DNA of 64,000 bases from Hugenholtzia roseola DSM 9546 (GTDB taxonomy: Bacteria; Bacteroidota; Bacteroidia; Cytophagales; Bernardetiaceae). A program made the position numbers and the translations under genes. The DNA is taken from NCBI RefSeq assembly GCF_000422585.1, contig NZ_AUGI01000025.1:1-64000 (forward strand). Direction: 5' to 3'. How positions within the stretch are numbered: position 1 is the first letter of the stretch; each line of letters starts with the position of its first letter. Positions 54,750-63,717 of this stretch are shown one piece after another. The notes under the pieces were generated by a model. That model did not search any database. It had not been told where the DNA came from and saw nothing but the letters and a program-made list of their open reading frames with translations.

Positions 54750-54771
54750 AAAAGCCCTTGTGAGGGCTTTT
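54750..54771 (-). terminator. Terminator after yajC
   Basis: AAAAGCCCT (54750-54758) pairs with AGGGCTTTT (54763-54771) around a TGTG loop. On the minus strand the hairpin is followed by seven T residues. It lies 25 bases downstream of the yajC stop. Confidence 0.8.
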
Positions 54772-54795
54772 GAAAGACTTGTTACTTGAATTGGC

Positions 54796-55152
54796 TTAGG
54801 CGACAGGCTTTTTCGCAGGATTGTCTGGATTGTGCGAAATGTAGGTCTTATCTACCTTGATTTTCACGCCCTTGTCGATTTCTAAAACTAAAGCGGTTTC
54901 GCTCACACTTAGGATTTTGCCATGAATCCCGCCTACGGTAACTACTGACTCGCCCTCTTTGAGGGAAGCGATAAAATTGCGGTGTTCCTTCTGGCGTTTC
55001 TGCCGGGGGCGAATCATAAAGAAATAAAACGCGCCGACCATTGCGACCAAAAAGAGAATTTGGGAGTAGGCTTCGAAACCTGTTTCGGTGCTAACCTGCA
55101 AAAAGGTAACTTTCAGGGGTAGAGAAAAAAGAGAAGCAAAAGATGCGTACAT
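54796..55152 (-). CDS. yajC: Preprotein translocase subunit YajC
   Basis: 118 residues. One membrane helix (ILFLVAMVGAFYFFMIRP, about 32-49) is followed by the conserved QKRQKEHRNFIASLKEGESVVTVGGIHGKI, the YajC signature. It associates with SecDF at the inner membrane. The N-terminal ~30 residues are longer than usual. Follows DUF1573 and nusB on the minus strand, an order common in Bacteroidota; the ybbR-coaE genes that often come next are absent here. Confidence 0.92.
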   Translation of the reverse strand: MYASFASLFSLPLKVTFLQVSTETGFEAYSQILFLVAMVGAFYFFMIRPRQKRQKEHRNFIASLKEGESVVTVGGIHGKILSVSETALVLEIDKGVKIKVDKTYISHNPDNPAKKPVA

Positions 55153-55198
55153 AGTGGGAAATAATAGGGGAAAGAAAGACTTTGAGCGAAATCTAAAA

Positions 55199-55226
55199 CC
55201 CTAAGGGGCTTTCAAAACCCTTAGGG
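55199..55226 (-). terminator. CCCTWAGGG hairpin after the DUF1573 gene
   Basis: CCCTAAGGG (55199-55207) pairs with CCCTTAGGG (55218-55226), about 20 bases after the DUF1573 stop. The minus strand continues with a short TTTT. It may only partly end transcription before yajC. Confidence 0.55.
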
Positions 55227-55246
55227 CTTATACGACTTGGGGGCGT

Positions 55247-55798
55247 TTATTTGCGGAAAGGCGCGTCGGGCATTTTTTCTACCATACCGACCATGCGAAT
55301 CTGCACTGTACCCTCTGGCACGTTTGCAAAGACGGTTGTGGCTTTGTCGTTGTTGCCTGCTTTGCCTTTTGAGTCAAATTTCAAGACAATCTTGCCTTTT
55401 TGGTTAGGTGCAATGGGTTCTTTGGTATAATCAGGCGTAGTACAGCCGCAAGAAGGCTTTACGTCTGAAATGATAAGGGGCGAGTCGCCTGTGTTTGTAA
55501 ATTCGAAGGTGTGTTCTACTTCTGTGCCTTCCGAAACAGTACCAAAATTATAGACGGGATTGTCAAATTGTATCTTTGCCATAGCTGCCGTTTCGCCGCT
55601 GACTTGGGCGTTGGTAGCGTGGTCATGCCCTTCATGGTCGTGTCCTGCATGGTCAGCACCTTGTTGGCTTTCTTTCATTTCGGCACTAAGGGCGGTATTT
55701 GCCTGCGAAGCATCGGCTTCTGCCTTTTCAGCATTTTTGTTACAAGCCACTACCACGAGGCTTGCAAGGAGTAGCGCAAATAAGCGGATTTTTTTCAT
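55247..55798 (-). CDS. DUF1573 lipoprotein with a histidine-rich linker
   Basis: 183 residues. The lipobox LVVVAC gives a lipid-anchored protein. A linker holds QGADHAGHDHEGHDHATN (about 45-62), a likely metal-binding tract. The DUF1573 domain (about 75-175) is an immunoglobulin-like sandwich with its hallmarks YNFGTVSEGTEVEHTFEFTN and VKPSCGCTTPDYTKEPI. The function of DUF1573 is not established. The nusB-ytxH-DUF1573-yajC order suggests co-expression. Confidence 0.88.
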   Translation of the reverse strand: MKKIRLFALLLASLVVVACNKNAEKAEADASQANTALSAEMKESQQGADHAGHDHEGHDHATNAQVSGETAAMAKIQFDNPVYNFGTVSEGTEVEHTFEFTNTGDSPLIISDVKPSCGCTTPDYTKEPIAPNQKGKIVLKFDSKGKAGNNDKATTVFANVPEGTVQIRMVGMVEKMPDAPFRK

Positions 55799-55934
55799 AT
55801 CTCAGGTATAAGGTTTAGATTTGGAAAGAAGACAAATGAAAACAAATAAAAACAAGCAGCCTTAGCTACTTTTTTAGCGATTTGCACACTACTTACTGTT
55901 TTTGTACTTTTTGTACTTTTTGTACTTTTTTCTG

Positions 55935-56234
55935 TTACTTTTGTCGGATTTGCTCGATGAGTTTTTCTACATCAGTGAGCAAGTTTTCTGCCTTTTCGCG
56001 CACGTCTGAAATGACGCGCTGCCCTTCCTCTTGTGCCGAAGTAGTGGGAATTTCTTTGTTATCAACCAATTCGTCGAGCAAGGCGCGTAGGCGGTCGCGC
56101 GTTTTGTAGAGTCTGAAATTGAGTCTTTCGCGGGTATTGATGCCTTTATCAGGTGCATACAACACGCCCAAAAATGAGCCGATTGCAGCTCCTCCGATAA
56201 GGGCGGTAAAAATTGCCAACGTGCTTTTTTTCAT
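55935..56234 (-). CDS. YtxH-domain protein
   Basis: 99 residues. The N-terminal membrane helix IFTALIGGAAIGSFLGVLYAPDKG carries the YtxH glycine pattern and the LYAPxxG end. The remainder is a charged amphipathic helix (LRALLDELVDNKEIPTTSAQ ... LLTDVEKLIEQIRQK). YtxH proteins are small general-stress-associated membrane proteins of uncertain role. 59 bases after the nusB stop on the same strand. On the other side, between it and DUF1573, a TTTTTGTACTT repeat (55899-55932) occurs. Confidence 0.85.
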   Translation of the reverse strand: MKKSTLAIFTALIGGAAIGSFLGVLYAPDKGINTRERLNFRLYKTRDRLRALLDELVDNKEIPTTSAQEEGQRVISDVREKAENLLTDVEKLIEQIRQK

Positions 56235-56293
56235 ACAGATATGGATTCGAAAGATTTTGATGAACAGGGGAAAGAAGACTTTGAAGCAACAAC

Positions 56294-57499
56294 CTATTTG
56301 CTATCGAGCAAACCGCGTCCGCTTTTCTTAATCTTACCCTCTGCTTTGAGTTGGATAGCAATTTTATCTAAGATGCCATTGACAAAATCCTTACTCTTAT
56401 CAGAGCCATAACTTTTTGCCAATTCTACATACTCATTGATGCTCACTTTGAGAGGAATACTGGGGAAGGTCAGAATTTCGGTTAGGGCAATCTTGACGAT
56501 AAGTTTATCAATAAGGGCGATACGCGAAATATCCCACCCTTGCAAATTTTCCGCAATGAGGCTCTCATGGTATTCTTCCTGTTCAATCGCCTTTGCGAAA
56601 AGTTCGAGGAAAAACTCACGGTCATTTTCCCAATCCACAGACAACTCGCGCAGGCGAAACTCCACCGCTAAGGGGTCTTGCAAGTGTTCGGCAGCGGTGC
56701 GAAGCGTCTTGGTGAGCATATTTTTGATGACGCTGTAATCGGTAGCCCAATCTAAGCACTCTTTTTCCAAAAGTTCTACAATTTCCTCCTCTTTAAAGAT
56801 AAAGTCGCGCAAGATAGTTTGCAGCAGTTCGCGGTCTTGCTCCTGTGTGGTTTCTTTTTCTTGTAGGTAGGCTTGGTAAAAATCGGAAAGGCGCAATTTT
56901 TTAAACCAAATTTTTATCATCTCCTCGTCCCAATAAAGGCTCTGCGAATTGATGAGTTCTTCTAAGGGCGTATGCTTGCGCAATAGCTCGATTATCGGAT
57001 TTTGCCAGAGTTTGAGTTCGGTTTCATAGACAATTTCGTCGCTAAACTGCCTTTTTTTGCGCTCTTGGTAGCTCCCATAGGCGCGATTGGCAAAAAGAAT
57101 GAGCAGATGGAGAAGCGAAACATAGATGCGCTGCACCGAATAAACGTCGTCTAACATAGCGGCTTGGCTGCGTTCTATATCCTGTCGCAAACCCTTTTTA
57201 AAGAAAACAAAGGCTTTCCTGACGATGTCTTTTTGCTCGGTAGAAAGTGGCTCTTGGCTGCTTTCACTACCCCAAAGGTCTTCTAAATAACTTTCGTGTT
57301 TGTGCGTTTCGAAATAGGCGAGGCAGGCATTTTTGGCAGTTTCTACCGCCTTCGGGTCGGGCTGCACCATTGCATTGAGGTCGGGTTCGAATTGCTGTGC
57401 AATCAAGTCGAGAGCCAATGACTCGGTAGAACGTTGGGCTTGAACACAAGCATAGACGCTTTGTAGCACCTTAAAACGCAGGATACGACGATTTAACAT
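56294..57499 (-). CDS. nusB: Transcription antitermination factor NusB (long Bacteroidota form)
   Basis: 401 residues from ATG 57499 (MLNRRILRFKVLQSVYACVQ), the usual N-terminus; the frame extends to 57592 without family features. The C-terminal ~130 residues are the NusB domain (LIAENLQGWDISRIALIDKLIVKIALTEILTF, VSINEYVELAKSYGSDKSKDFVNGILDKI). The ~250-residue N-terminal extension is typical in this phylum. It binds boxA RNA with NusE for rRNA antitermination. First gene of the nusB-ytxH-DUF1573-yajC group. Confidence 0.92.
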   Translation of the reverse strand: MLNRRILRFKVLQSVYACVQAQRSTESLALDLIAQQFEPDLNAMVQPDPKAVETAKNACLAYFETHKHESYLEDLWGSESSQEPLSTEQKDIVRKAFVFFKKGLRQDIERSQAAMLDDVYSVQRIYVSLLHLLILFANRAYGSYQERKKRQFSDEIVYETELKLWQNPIIELLRKHTPLEELINSQSLYWDEEMIKIWFKKLRLSDFYQAYLQEKETTQEQDRELLQTILRDFIFKEEEIVELLEKECLDWATDYSVIKNMLTKTLRTAAEHLQDPLAVEFRLRELSVDWENDREFFLELFAKAIEQEEYHESLIAENLQGWDISRIALIDKLIVKIALTEILTFPSIPLKVSINEYVELAKSYGSDKSKDFVNGILDKIAIQLKAEGKIKKSGRGLLDSK

Positions 57500-57861
57500 A
57501 GAGAAAGGTAGGAAAGATAAGGAAAGCGAAGCCGTAGCAACTGACAAATCAAATTTTGAGACCGCAAATTTAACCTTTTTCAGCCGAAACACAAAAGCAA
57601 GGCAGTGAAATAAGTCTTAAAAGTGATAACGACAGACTGCCTTTTGCGCCCTCTTAGCAAGTTTTGCCCCCATAAAGAAGCGAAAAACCATTTTTTATTT
57701 GCTTTTTTCGGAAAAAGTCCGTACTTTCACAACAAAAATAAGATTTTCGTGTTATGAACCTAACCTAATCTTACCTTTCCCAACATTCTTTTATTTCCTC
57801 GCGGTAGCTTTTTATTTTGATTGCCTTATCTAATATCTTTACAATTTTATCTGCCTTTCTT
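57500..57861. other. Divergent intergenic region between nusB and the PspC gene
   Basis: 362 bases that must hold the start signals of both genes. I could not place a convincing -33/-7 pair. No hairpin, repeat or RNA gene is evident. Confidence 0.4.
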
Positions 57862-58095
57862 ATGAACACTGTGGTACAAAAAATCCAATACTTTTTCGAG
57901 AAAAACGCTTTTGGAGTCTGCTCGCGTTTGGGCGAAAGGCTACACATTTCGTCTAATAGTATTCGCCTTTCTTTTATTTACGTTTCTTTTATCACCTTTG
58001 GCTCACCTATCTTTGTGTATCTATTTTTGGCTTTTTGGCTGCACCTAAGGCGCAATTTGCGTCGTTACCGTCAGCTCATACAAGAGCGTTGTTAG
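57862..58095 (+). CDS. Small PspC-domain membrane protein
   Basis: 77 residues from ATG 57862. A PspC-like head (FFEKNAFGVCSRLGERLHIS) precedes one or two membrane helices (IRLSFIYVSFITFGSPIFVYLFLAFWLHL). A basic tail ends RRYRQLIQERC. PspC proteins are phage-shock/envelope-stress sensors, but no other psp gene is near. The longer frame from 57817 lacks support. Confidence 0.75.
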   Translation: MNTVVQKIQYFFEKNAFGVCSRLGERLHISSNSIRLSFIYVSFITFGSPIFVYLFLAFWLHLRRNLRRYRQLIQERC

Positions 58096-58117
58096 GACGT
58101 TCTGTTTTGCCTGCTGC

Positions 58118-59416
58118 CTATTTTCTCTTTTTCTGCCACTTTTTATAGGCTTCATCAAGGGCTTCAAAAAAGAGTTGCCCTTGTAGTTCGTATCCTGCTT
58201 GGCTTAGATGAACGCGGTCGCGTTGTGCCAATTCCGCCTTCTGCCAATAGGCGATAGATTTGAGTCCGCCCATGATTTTGAAGAAATCCCAAAAAGCCAC
58301 TTGTTTGTTTTGTGCAATGCCATACAACTTTTCCTGTGCCTTTTCAGTGTGATAGTTGATATATTTTTGGTAGCGATACGTGTCGTTGGGTGAAGTAAGC
58401 AAAATGGGAAGTTGTGGGAAATTTTTACGGATTTGGGCTATCAGAAATTCCAAATTTGCCTGATAGAGGCTTTCATTAAAATTAGTCGCATAGGCATCAT
58501 TTGTACCCAAAGAGATAACCACTAAATCGGGCGCAAGGCTTCGCAAATGCGGCTCAAAATCCTCGCAACGTAGGTAGGTCTTCGAATCTGCCCCATTGAC
58601 CCCTACGGCACTGTATAAAATGCCCGCCTGCTCGGTATTTTCCAACCAAACGCCCTGCAAAAGAAAGCGTTTCTGCCCTGCTTCGGTCTTGACTAAGCCC
58701 AAATTTAATTCGGTCTGCACCTGACGCAAGGTGTATTCCATATAGCCCTCATTGCTTACTTTGCGCGAAAGAATTTCGCTGCTGGCAAGGTGCAAGGTAG
58801 GCTCGAATTGGGTGCTATCTTGAAGGGGATAGTAGATGCGAATTTTATTAAACCCAATCGGACTTTTGCCTTTGAAAGTTTGTAATTTGATGGCAAAAGT
58901 GGCACTGCTCTGATAGGTCTGTGCCGTAACCCCTGCAAGCCCCCAACGGCTCTGCTGGCGCGGCAAAGCACTGCGAAAACCTTCCCACACTCCTGTATAA
59001 GACACCTTGTAGTCGAGCGGATTGTTTGTCTTGGCAACATTGTAGGGAAAGACAAAACCGCGCCCTGCCTCTCCAAAACGTGCATCTGCCTGCAATCGCC
59101 TGCGAACTTCGCCCGTAAAGAAATCCGCTTGCAGGTGCGAATCGCCTATGTGTAGGATATGAACCTGCCTGCGCTTTTTGTTTTGCAAATCTTGTAAGGC
59201 TTTGAAAAAAGGTTCTAAATATTGGCTAAATAAAATATCATTTGCACCGTAATCAATGACCTGATAGTGTGGCAAATCGCCGTATAAAATTCTACGTACC
59301 GAATCGGAAAAAGGGTCTGCCGCGTTTTTATTTTCTGCCTGCTCCAAGTTTCTTTCTTGTGCAAAAAGGGCAGGGAATGTCAAAAAAAAGAGAAATGCAG
59401 AAAGAAGGATTTTCAT
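58118..59416 (-). CDS. Exported SGNH/GDSL-fold hydrolase
   Basis: 432 residues from ATG 59416 (signal peptide ending PALFAQ); the frame opens at 59443. Block I is HILHIGDSHLQADFF with nucleophile Ser93. Block III is VVISLGTNDAYATN. Block V is RDRVHLSQAGYELQG with Asp400 and His403. The catalytic triad is therefore complete. A beta-rich insert (about 130-270) separates blocks I and III. Esterase or deacetylase action on a cell-wall or extracellular polymer is likely; the substrate is unknown. Confidence 0.85.
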   Translation of the reverse strand: MKILLSAFLFFLTFPALFAQERNLEQAENKNAADPFSDSVRRILYGDLPHYQVIDYGANDILFSQYLEPFFKALQDLQNKKRRQVHILHIGDSHLQADFFTGEVRRRLQADARFGEAGRGFVFPYNVAKTNNPLDYKVSYTGVWEGFRSALPRQQSRWGLAGVTAQTYQSSATFAIKLQTFKGKSPIGFNKIRIYYPLQDSTQFEPTLHLASSEILSRKVSNEGYMEYTLRQVQTELNLGLVKTEAGQKRFLLQGVWLENTEQAGILYSAVGVNGADSKTYLRCEDFEPHLRSLAPDLVVISLGTNDAYATNFNESLYQANLEFLIAQIRKNFPQLPILLTSPNDTYRYQKYINYHTEKAQEKLYGIAQNKQVAFWDFFKIMGGLKSIAYWQKAELAQRDRVHLSQAGYELQGQLFFEALDEAYKKWQKKRK

Positions 59417-59596
59417 AAATTTTAGACTTAGACCATCAGACAAAATAAGGGGTATGTCCTATCTATCGCAACAACGCCCTGCAACAAAGATACGCTTTTA
59501 TTTTGTCTAATACTTTCACACAAAAAAAGGGAGAGCCTTTTGTCGGCAAAACTGCGCCCTCTTTTTTTCCTTTTTTTAGGATACAATTTGCAGGTT

Positions 59597-61876
59597 TCAA
59601 AATTTATATCGCACCTGCATGCGAAGTTCATGTTTCTGATTGCCTTCAATTTGTGCCAAACCCGAACTAATTTCGGTCTGGTTGCGAAAATTATTGTAGG
59701 CATATTTAAACCAAAAATCTAACCTTTTATGGGCTTTAAACTGAAAAACGTAGTAAGTGCGGAAGCCCTGCCCGTAATAAGGTGGAATGTAAAAATAGTA
59801 GAGTACATCTTTTTCATAAATGTATTGTCTATTTTCGTAATCGTCGGTATCAAAGAGAGCAAATCGGGTTGAAAGTCGGAAACGCCCTAAGTCGAAATTG
59901 ACATCTTGGGTAATGGCAAAACCGCGCGTAGTGGGTGCTTGGTGCGAAAAATCGCTAAATTGAAGGCGCGAGGCTAAGGATAAGATTTTTTCGGCTTTGT
60001 AGTTGAAACTGATTTGGTAGTTTTGGCGCAAATAGGGCAGTACCAAACTCAAATTGGGGTCGTTTTGGGTAAAATTCCGCGCACGCGATTCCTGCCTATA
60101 TTGAAAGTAGAGTTGGATATTTCGCGTAGGGCGATAAGAAATGCGCAACAAAGTTTCATAGCCTTCCGAAGGCGCATCTACCAAAAACCGTAGCCAAGGG
60201 AAGCGAAAGCGGTCGTGATACGCCGTAATGACCCAACGGCGCGTCGGTGTGTATTTCAGCCCCCAATAAATGCCTTGTTCGTTGATATTGCGTGTGCCTT
60301 CGCCCAAGCCTGCCCCATAAAAGGTATGAAAATTTTTGTCGTAGTGGCGTAGGTGCAAAGCTACCTCTACCGTTTTGGCAAGGCTGCCAATTACGCCTGC
60401 TACTGCCCCAATGCCTCCACTTTTCGAGCGAGCGGCTTCCCCAAAGAAGCTAAAATTTCGCCAATTATAGTTTGAAAAAATACTTAGGTTGTAATTGTAC
60501 TGCCCATTAAATTCGTATTGGTTGTATTTGGTAGGATTTCGGCGTACAGGCACTTCAAAATACGTATGCAGCATGGCTGCCCCTACTTCAAACTGTCGAC
60601 TTTTGCTGGTGTAATTGACCATGCCGCCGCCTTCTGTTTTCTGAAAAATGCGCCGATTTGCAATTTCGGTAGCCGTTCTGTGGTAGCCTGTCGCCAAGAC
60701 GGAACTCAAAAAAGCGTCCCCCTCGCTGGTATCGTTGCCCAAACTATCCAATACTTCGTTCAAATTGCCCGATTCGCGTGTGCGAGAAACGAAACCTGTT
60801 AGTTCGAGGCGTGGCGAAAGCTGATAAGTGGCGGCTGCGCCTCTAAAAAAATTAGTTTCCAAAACCGAAGTATAGGGTCTGATGCCCGTTGTGCCACGCC
60901 TGATGGTATTGATGGTTTCCGAGCCTTTTCCAACGGCAAAGCCGCCTGCCAAGACCAAGCCCTGCCCTGCTTGAATTTGGTAGTCGCCAAAGGCGAGGCG
61001 TTTGAACTTGCCCTTGTCGTAAAAAATGGCGTGTAGCGAGTAAAAATCCATGCCTGTGCGCCTTGTATTTCTATCAAAAACAAACTGTTCGCCTGCATCT
61101 TTTTCTGCCGTAATCCCAATGCTAAAATCGTTGAGATGCGCAATTCTTGCCCTGACATAAAGCGCGTAAGGGTCGCCCAAATAGCGCGAGCGCGGTCTGC
61201 CCGTACTGCTGGTGTCGTTTTCACCAATCAAATACCCACGCGCATTGGGAAAGCTACGTGCAGTGCGGATAAGCAAGGTTCTATTTTCTTCGTCTATGAT
61301 GCGCTTCAAAAGGCTGCGCGTGTCTTCTTGTAGGCTACTTTCGTTTATTGTAGCAAAATAAAGCAATTTTTGTATCGTATTTTTATCAAAAGTAGGAATG
61401 GCTTGTAATTCGAAAACAGATAACAGTTTGCCAAATTCTTCTCTATATGCTAAAAAATTTTGGATTTGGGTAGGCGAAAGGATAAAAAGACTTTTGAGGT
61501 CGGCGGCAGTAGCGCGATTGAGGTCTAAGGGTTGTTGGTAGAATTGAAAAATGGATTCGTATAAATCGGAATAATCTACATCTTCTTCTGGCACAGGAAA
61601 AAGCTCTTGAATGAGCAAATCGAAGTCGGCTTCTTCGGCATTTTGTTTTCTATTTTGTGCAAAAGCCGAACTTAGCAGCAGCAAAAGCAACCCAAAAACA
61701 AATAAAATTCGCAACAGCAGCCAAAGAATGGGCTTCAAACTTTCCAAACGCGAAGGCGGCGGCGTGTCTTCAAAGTTGGGATAGCTCTGAAAGGCGGGGT
61801 GATGCGAGCAAGAGGGTGGCGATTTGGAGATGCCATGCGGCTGATGGCTTAGGTCTTTGTGGTAATGCTCTTTCAT
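59597..61876 (-). CDS. Outer-membrane barrel protein with N-terminal helix-hairpin-helix (ComEA/GspK-like) region
   Basis: 759 residues. The N-terminal 50 residues are histidine/proline-rich before the hydrophobic helix WLLLRILFVFGLLLLLLSSAFA, so the true start may lie later. Residues ~110-190 hold two helix-hairpin-helix-like units (LDLNRATAADLKSLFILSP..IQNFLAYREEFGKLLSVFEL and IPTFDKNTIQKLLYFA). The remaining ~550 residues are strand-rich, ending ELRMQVRYKF with a terminal aromatic, as in outer-membrane barrels. HHH units in ComEA bind DNA, but DNA uptake here is only a suggestion. The architecture occurs in other Bacteroidota. Confidence 0.75.
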   Translation of the reverse strand: MKEHYHKDLSHQPHGISKSPPSCSHHPAFQSYPNFEDTPPPSRLESLKPILWLLLRILFVFGLLLLLLSSAFAQNRKQNAEEADFDLLIQELFPVPEEDVDYSDLYESIFQFYQQPLDLNRATAADLKSLFILSPTQIQNFLAYREEFGKLLSVFELQAIPTFDKNTIQKLLYFATINESSLQEDTRSLLKRIIDEENRTLLIRTARSFPNARGYLIGENDTSSTGRPRSRYLGDPYALYVRARIAHLNDFSIGITAEKDAGEQFVFDRNTRRTGMDFYSLHAIFYDKGKFKRLAFGDYQIQAGQGLVLAGGFAVGKGSETINTIRRGTTGIRPYTSVLETNFFRGAAATYQLSPRLELTGFVSRTRESGNLNEVLDSLGNDTSEGDAFLSSVLATGYHRTATEIANRRIFQKTEGGGMVNYTSKSRQFEVGAAMLHTYFEVPVRRNPTKYNQYEFNGQYNYNLSIFSNYNWRNFSFFGEAARSKSGGIGAVAGVIGSLAKTVEVALHLRHYDKNFHTFYGAGLGEGTRNINEQGIYWGLKYTPTRRWVITAYHDRFRFPWLRFLVDAPSEGYETLLRISYRPTRNIQLYFQYRQESRARNFTQNDPNLSLVLPYLRQNYQISFNYKAEKILSLASRLQFSDFSHQAPTTRGFAITQDVNFDLGRFRLSTRFALFDTDDYENRQYIYEKDVLYYFYIPPYYGQGFRTYYVFQFKAHKRLDFWFKYAYNNFRNQTEISSGLAQIEGNQKHELRMQVRYKF

Positions 61877-62038
61877 GGGCGAGCAGGCAAAGGGTGAAAA
61901 GCAGGCAGGCTAAGTTTTGCAAAGGGCAATGACTTTTTAGAACTTAACCCAACTGGGGTGAAAGGAGGAAGCAATTAGGCAAACTTAAACATTTTTTACT
62001 TTCTTTCAAAAAAAACAAAAAATCAGATGTCGCATTTC

Positions 62039-62569
62039 CTATGTTTGCAAAACTTCTACAATACGCTCATAGATAAGTTTGCGCTGCCTTCTGATGTTTT
62101 CTATCGAAAAAAAGAGATGCAAAAAGGCAAGGAGAAAAGAAATAAAAGCGTTCCACCAAATATTTTCCCATAAAAACCAAAGCCCCATGACGATACCCAA
62201 AAGCAGCCCCAAGCCAACAACCCAAAACGTACTTTTAAAGACGCGATAGCGCAGCCAAATCAGAGTACCCGTAGAGGTGCTTTCCACATGCCCCTGGGCA
62301 ATGACCAAAAAGCTATGGGGCTGCCACACTGTACGGATAAGCTCGAAATACGAAAAATGAATATTGCCCAAAAAAAGATACCGCTCGGCATCATCAGCAC
62401 GACGCTTTTCGTCCGTCGGTTTGGTATAATGCAGAAGGCGCAACTGAATTTCGGCAACCGTAAGAGAGGAAACCAACACCCGATAGCTCTTAGTACGCTT
62501 TTTAGCAGGGAGCTGGCTCTTTTTAAAACTCAAACTTTGTCGTAAAAAGTGATTCAATTTTTGTAACAT
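62039..62569 (-). CDS. Small membrane protein of unknown function
   Basis: 176 residues from ATG 62569 (MLQKLNHFLRQSLSFKKS); the frame is open to 62653. A cytosolic beta-rich part (YRVLVSSLTVAEIQLRLLHY ... SFLVIAQGHVESTSTG) precedes two membrane helices (FWVVGLGLLLGIVMGLWFLW and WNAFISFLLAFLHLFFSI). A charged tail (RRQRKLIYERIVEVLQT) ends the protein. No family recognised. Confidence 0.6.
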   Translation of the reverse strand: MLQKLNHFLRQSLSFKKSQLPAKKRTKSYRVLVSSLTVAEIQLRLLHYTKPTDEKRRADDAERYLFLGNIHFSYFELIRTVWQPHSFLVIAQGHVESTSTGTLIWLRYRVFKSTFWVVGLGLLLGIVMGLWFLWENIWWNAFISFLLAFLHLFFSIENIRRQRKLIYERIVEVLQT

Positions 62570-62708
62570 GTCGTCATGCAAGTCAGAAGGATAGCGGAGA
62601 AATGATAACCAATATCGAGAATATTTCTGAAAAACCAAAACAAAGGACGGCAACTCTGTGCCAAAAAAGGACTTATAGGGAAGGCATAAGCATTGAGGTA
62701 GAATGGGG

Positions 62709-62875
62709 TAGTAATGTTAAGTTCTGCAAAAAACCTTTTCTTTTGTCAAAACTTTGTCAAAGTTGGAACGAAATAAAACTTGGACTTGAACCCTAAGGGT
62801 CTTGAAGACCCTTAGGGTTTGGGGCATAGGAAAAGGCATGCTTTGCCCTGCATTTGAGTCTGTTTTTTAGAAAGC
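62709..62875. mobile_element. MITE-like repeat, copy C (diverged right end)
   Basis: GTAATGTTAAGTTCTGCAAA starts it, then TTTTGTCAAAACTTTGTCAA and GGAACGAAATAAAACTTGG as in copy D. In the centre is the hairpin AACCCTAAGGGTCTT (62789-62803) and its complement (62805-62819). The right half (AAGGCATGCTTTGCCCTGCA, TTTGAGTCTGTTTTTTAGAA) corresponds to copies A and D but lacks a clear terminal repeat. It fills most of the 388-base intergenic region before the RidA gene. Confidence 0.6.
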
Positions 62876-62957
62876 AATTTCAATGTGCGTGTTCAATGCG
62901 TGTGCAGAAAATCTTTTCGGGCGTAAAACTTTTTTGAACTGCCTACAAACGAGTCAT

Positions 62958-63341
62958 TTAGTTTGCCGTTGCGATACAAGAAATTTCCACTTGGGCATCT
63001 TTGGGCAATCGGCTCACTTCTACGGTTTCGCGTGCAGGAGCATTTTGATTGAAATAGCGTCCATAGACTTCATTGATGCGTGCAAAGTTGTCCATATTTT
63101 TGATAAAAATACTGCACTTTACTACCTGCTCAAAGCCCATGTCGGCAGCCTTCAAGACCGCTGCTAAATTTTTCATGACCTGTTCGGTTTCGGCTTCGAT
63201 GCTATCTTGGATAAAATTCCCCGTCTGGGAATCTATCGCTATCTGACCTGATACATAGAGCGTTCCCGCTACCAAAACCGCCTGATTGTAAGCCCCAATA
63301 GGCGCAGGGGCATCTTTGGTATAAATGATTTTCTTCGCCAT
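62958..63341 (-). CDS. RidA-family enamine/imine deaminase
   Basis: 127 residues, the family's usual length. Diagnostic segments are APAPIGAYNQAVLVAGTLYVSGQIAID, QVMKNLAAVLKAADMGFEQVVKC, and ARETVEVSRLPKDAQVEISCIA, including the arginine that binds the carboxylate. RidA hydrolyses reactive enamines formed by PLP enzymes such as threonine dehydratase. Acts as a trimer in the cytosol. The gene stands alone between two MITE-like repeats (copies C and D). Confidence 0.92.
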   Translation of the reverse strand: MAKKIIYTKDAPAPIGAYNQAVLVAGTLYVSGQIAIDSQTGNFIQDSIEAETEQVMKNLAAVLKAADMGFEQVVKCSIFIKNMDNFARINEVYGRYFNQNAPARETVEVSRLPKDAQVEISCIATAN

Positions 63342-63477
63342 TTTGTTTTTTTGACGTGATAGAATTAAAGATTTGCGAATAAAAATTTGATTTTTTATGC
63401 TTTTTATACTTTTTGTAGCCCCTGCCGTCTGCTGGACACAAACAGGGCTAAAACGGTAGGAAAGCTAATTCCTCGCT

Positions 63478-63487
63478 CCTGCCTGTG
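63478..63487. repeat. Left 10-bp target-site duplication of MITE-like copy D
   Basis: CCTGCCTGTG is identical to 63680-63689 and directly abuts the MITE's left end. Confidence 0.7.
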
Positions 63488-63679
63488 CAGTCAGGTTAAG
63501 TTCTGTGAAAAATCTTGTTTTGTCAAAGTTTTGTCAAATTGGAAGCGAAATAAAATTCGGGCTGAACCCTATTTTTGGGTCTGAAAACCCTATTGTATTT
63601 CCATCTCACTGCGGACAAGGCAATGCCTTGTCCCTACATTTGAATCTAACTTTTAGGATTTAACATCACTGCCTGACTG
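63488..63679. mobile_element. MITE-like repeat, copy D (192 bp, with 10-bp target duplication)
   Basis: The left end CAGTCAGGTTAAGTTCTG and the right end (reverse complement CAGTCAGGCAGTGATGTTAA) are inverted repeats; the left lacks 8 bases present in the right. The interior includes GAAATAAAATTCGG, GGACAAGGCAATGCCTTGTC and TTTTAGGATTTAACATCACTG, shared with copies A-C. Direct 10-bp repeats, CCTGCCTGTG, lie on both sides. ISAs1-family elements make 8-10-bp duplications, so this agrees with mobilisation by such a transposase. No coding region inside. Confidence 0.75.
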
Positions 63680-63689
63680 CCTGCCTGTG
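63680..63689. repeat. Right 10-bp target-site duplication of MITE-like copy D
   Basis: CCTGCCTGTG, identical to 63478-63487. Confidence 0.7.
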
Positions 63690-63717
63690 TCCTTAATTTC
63701 CTACAAACGACTCAACC

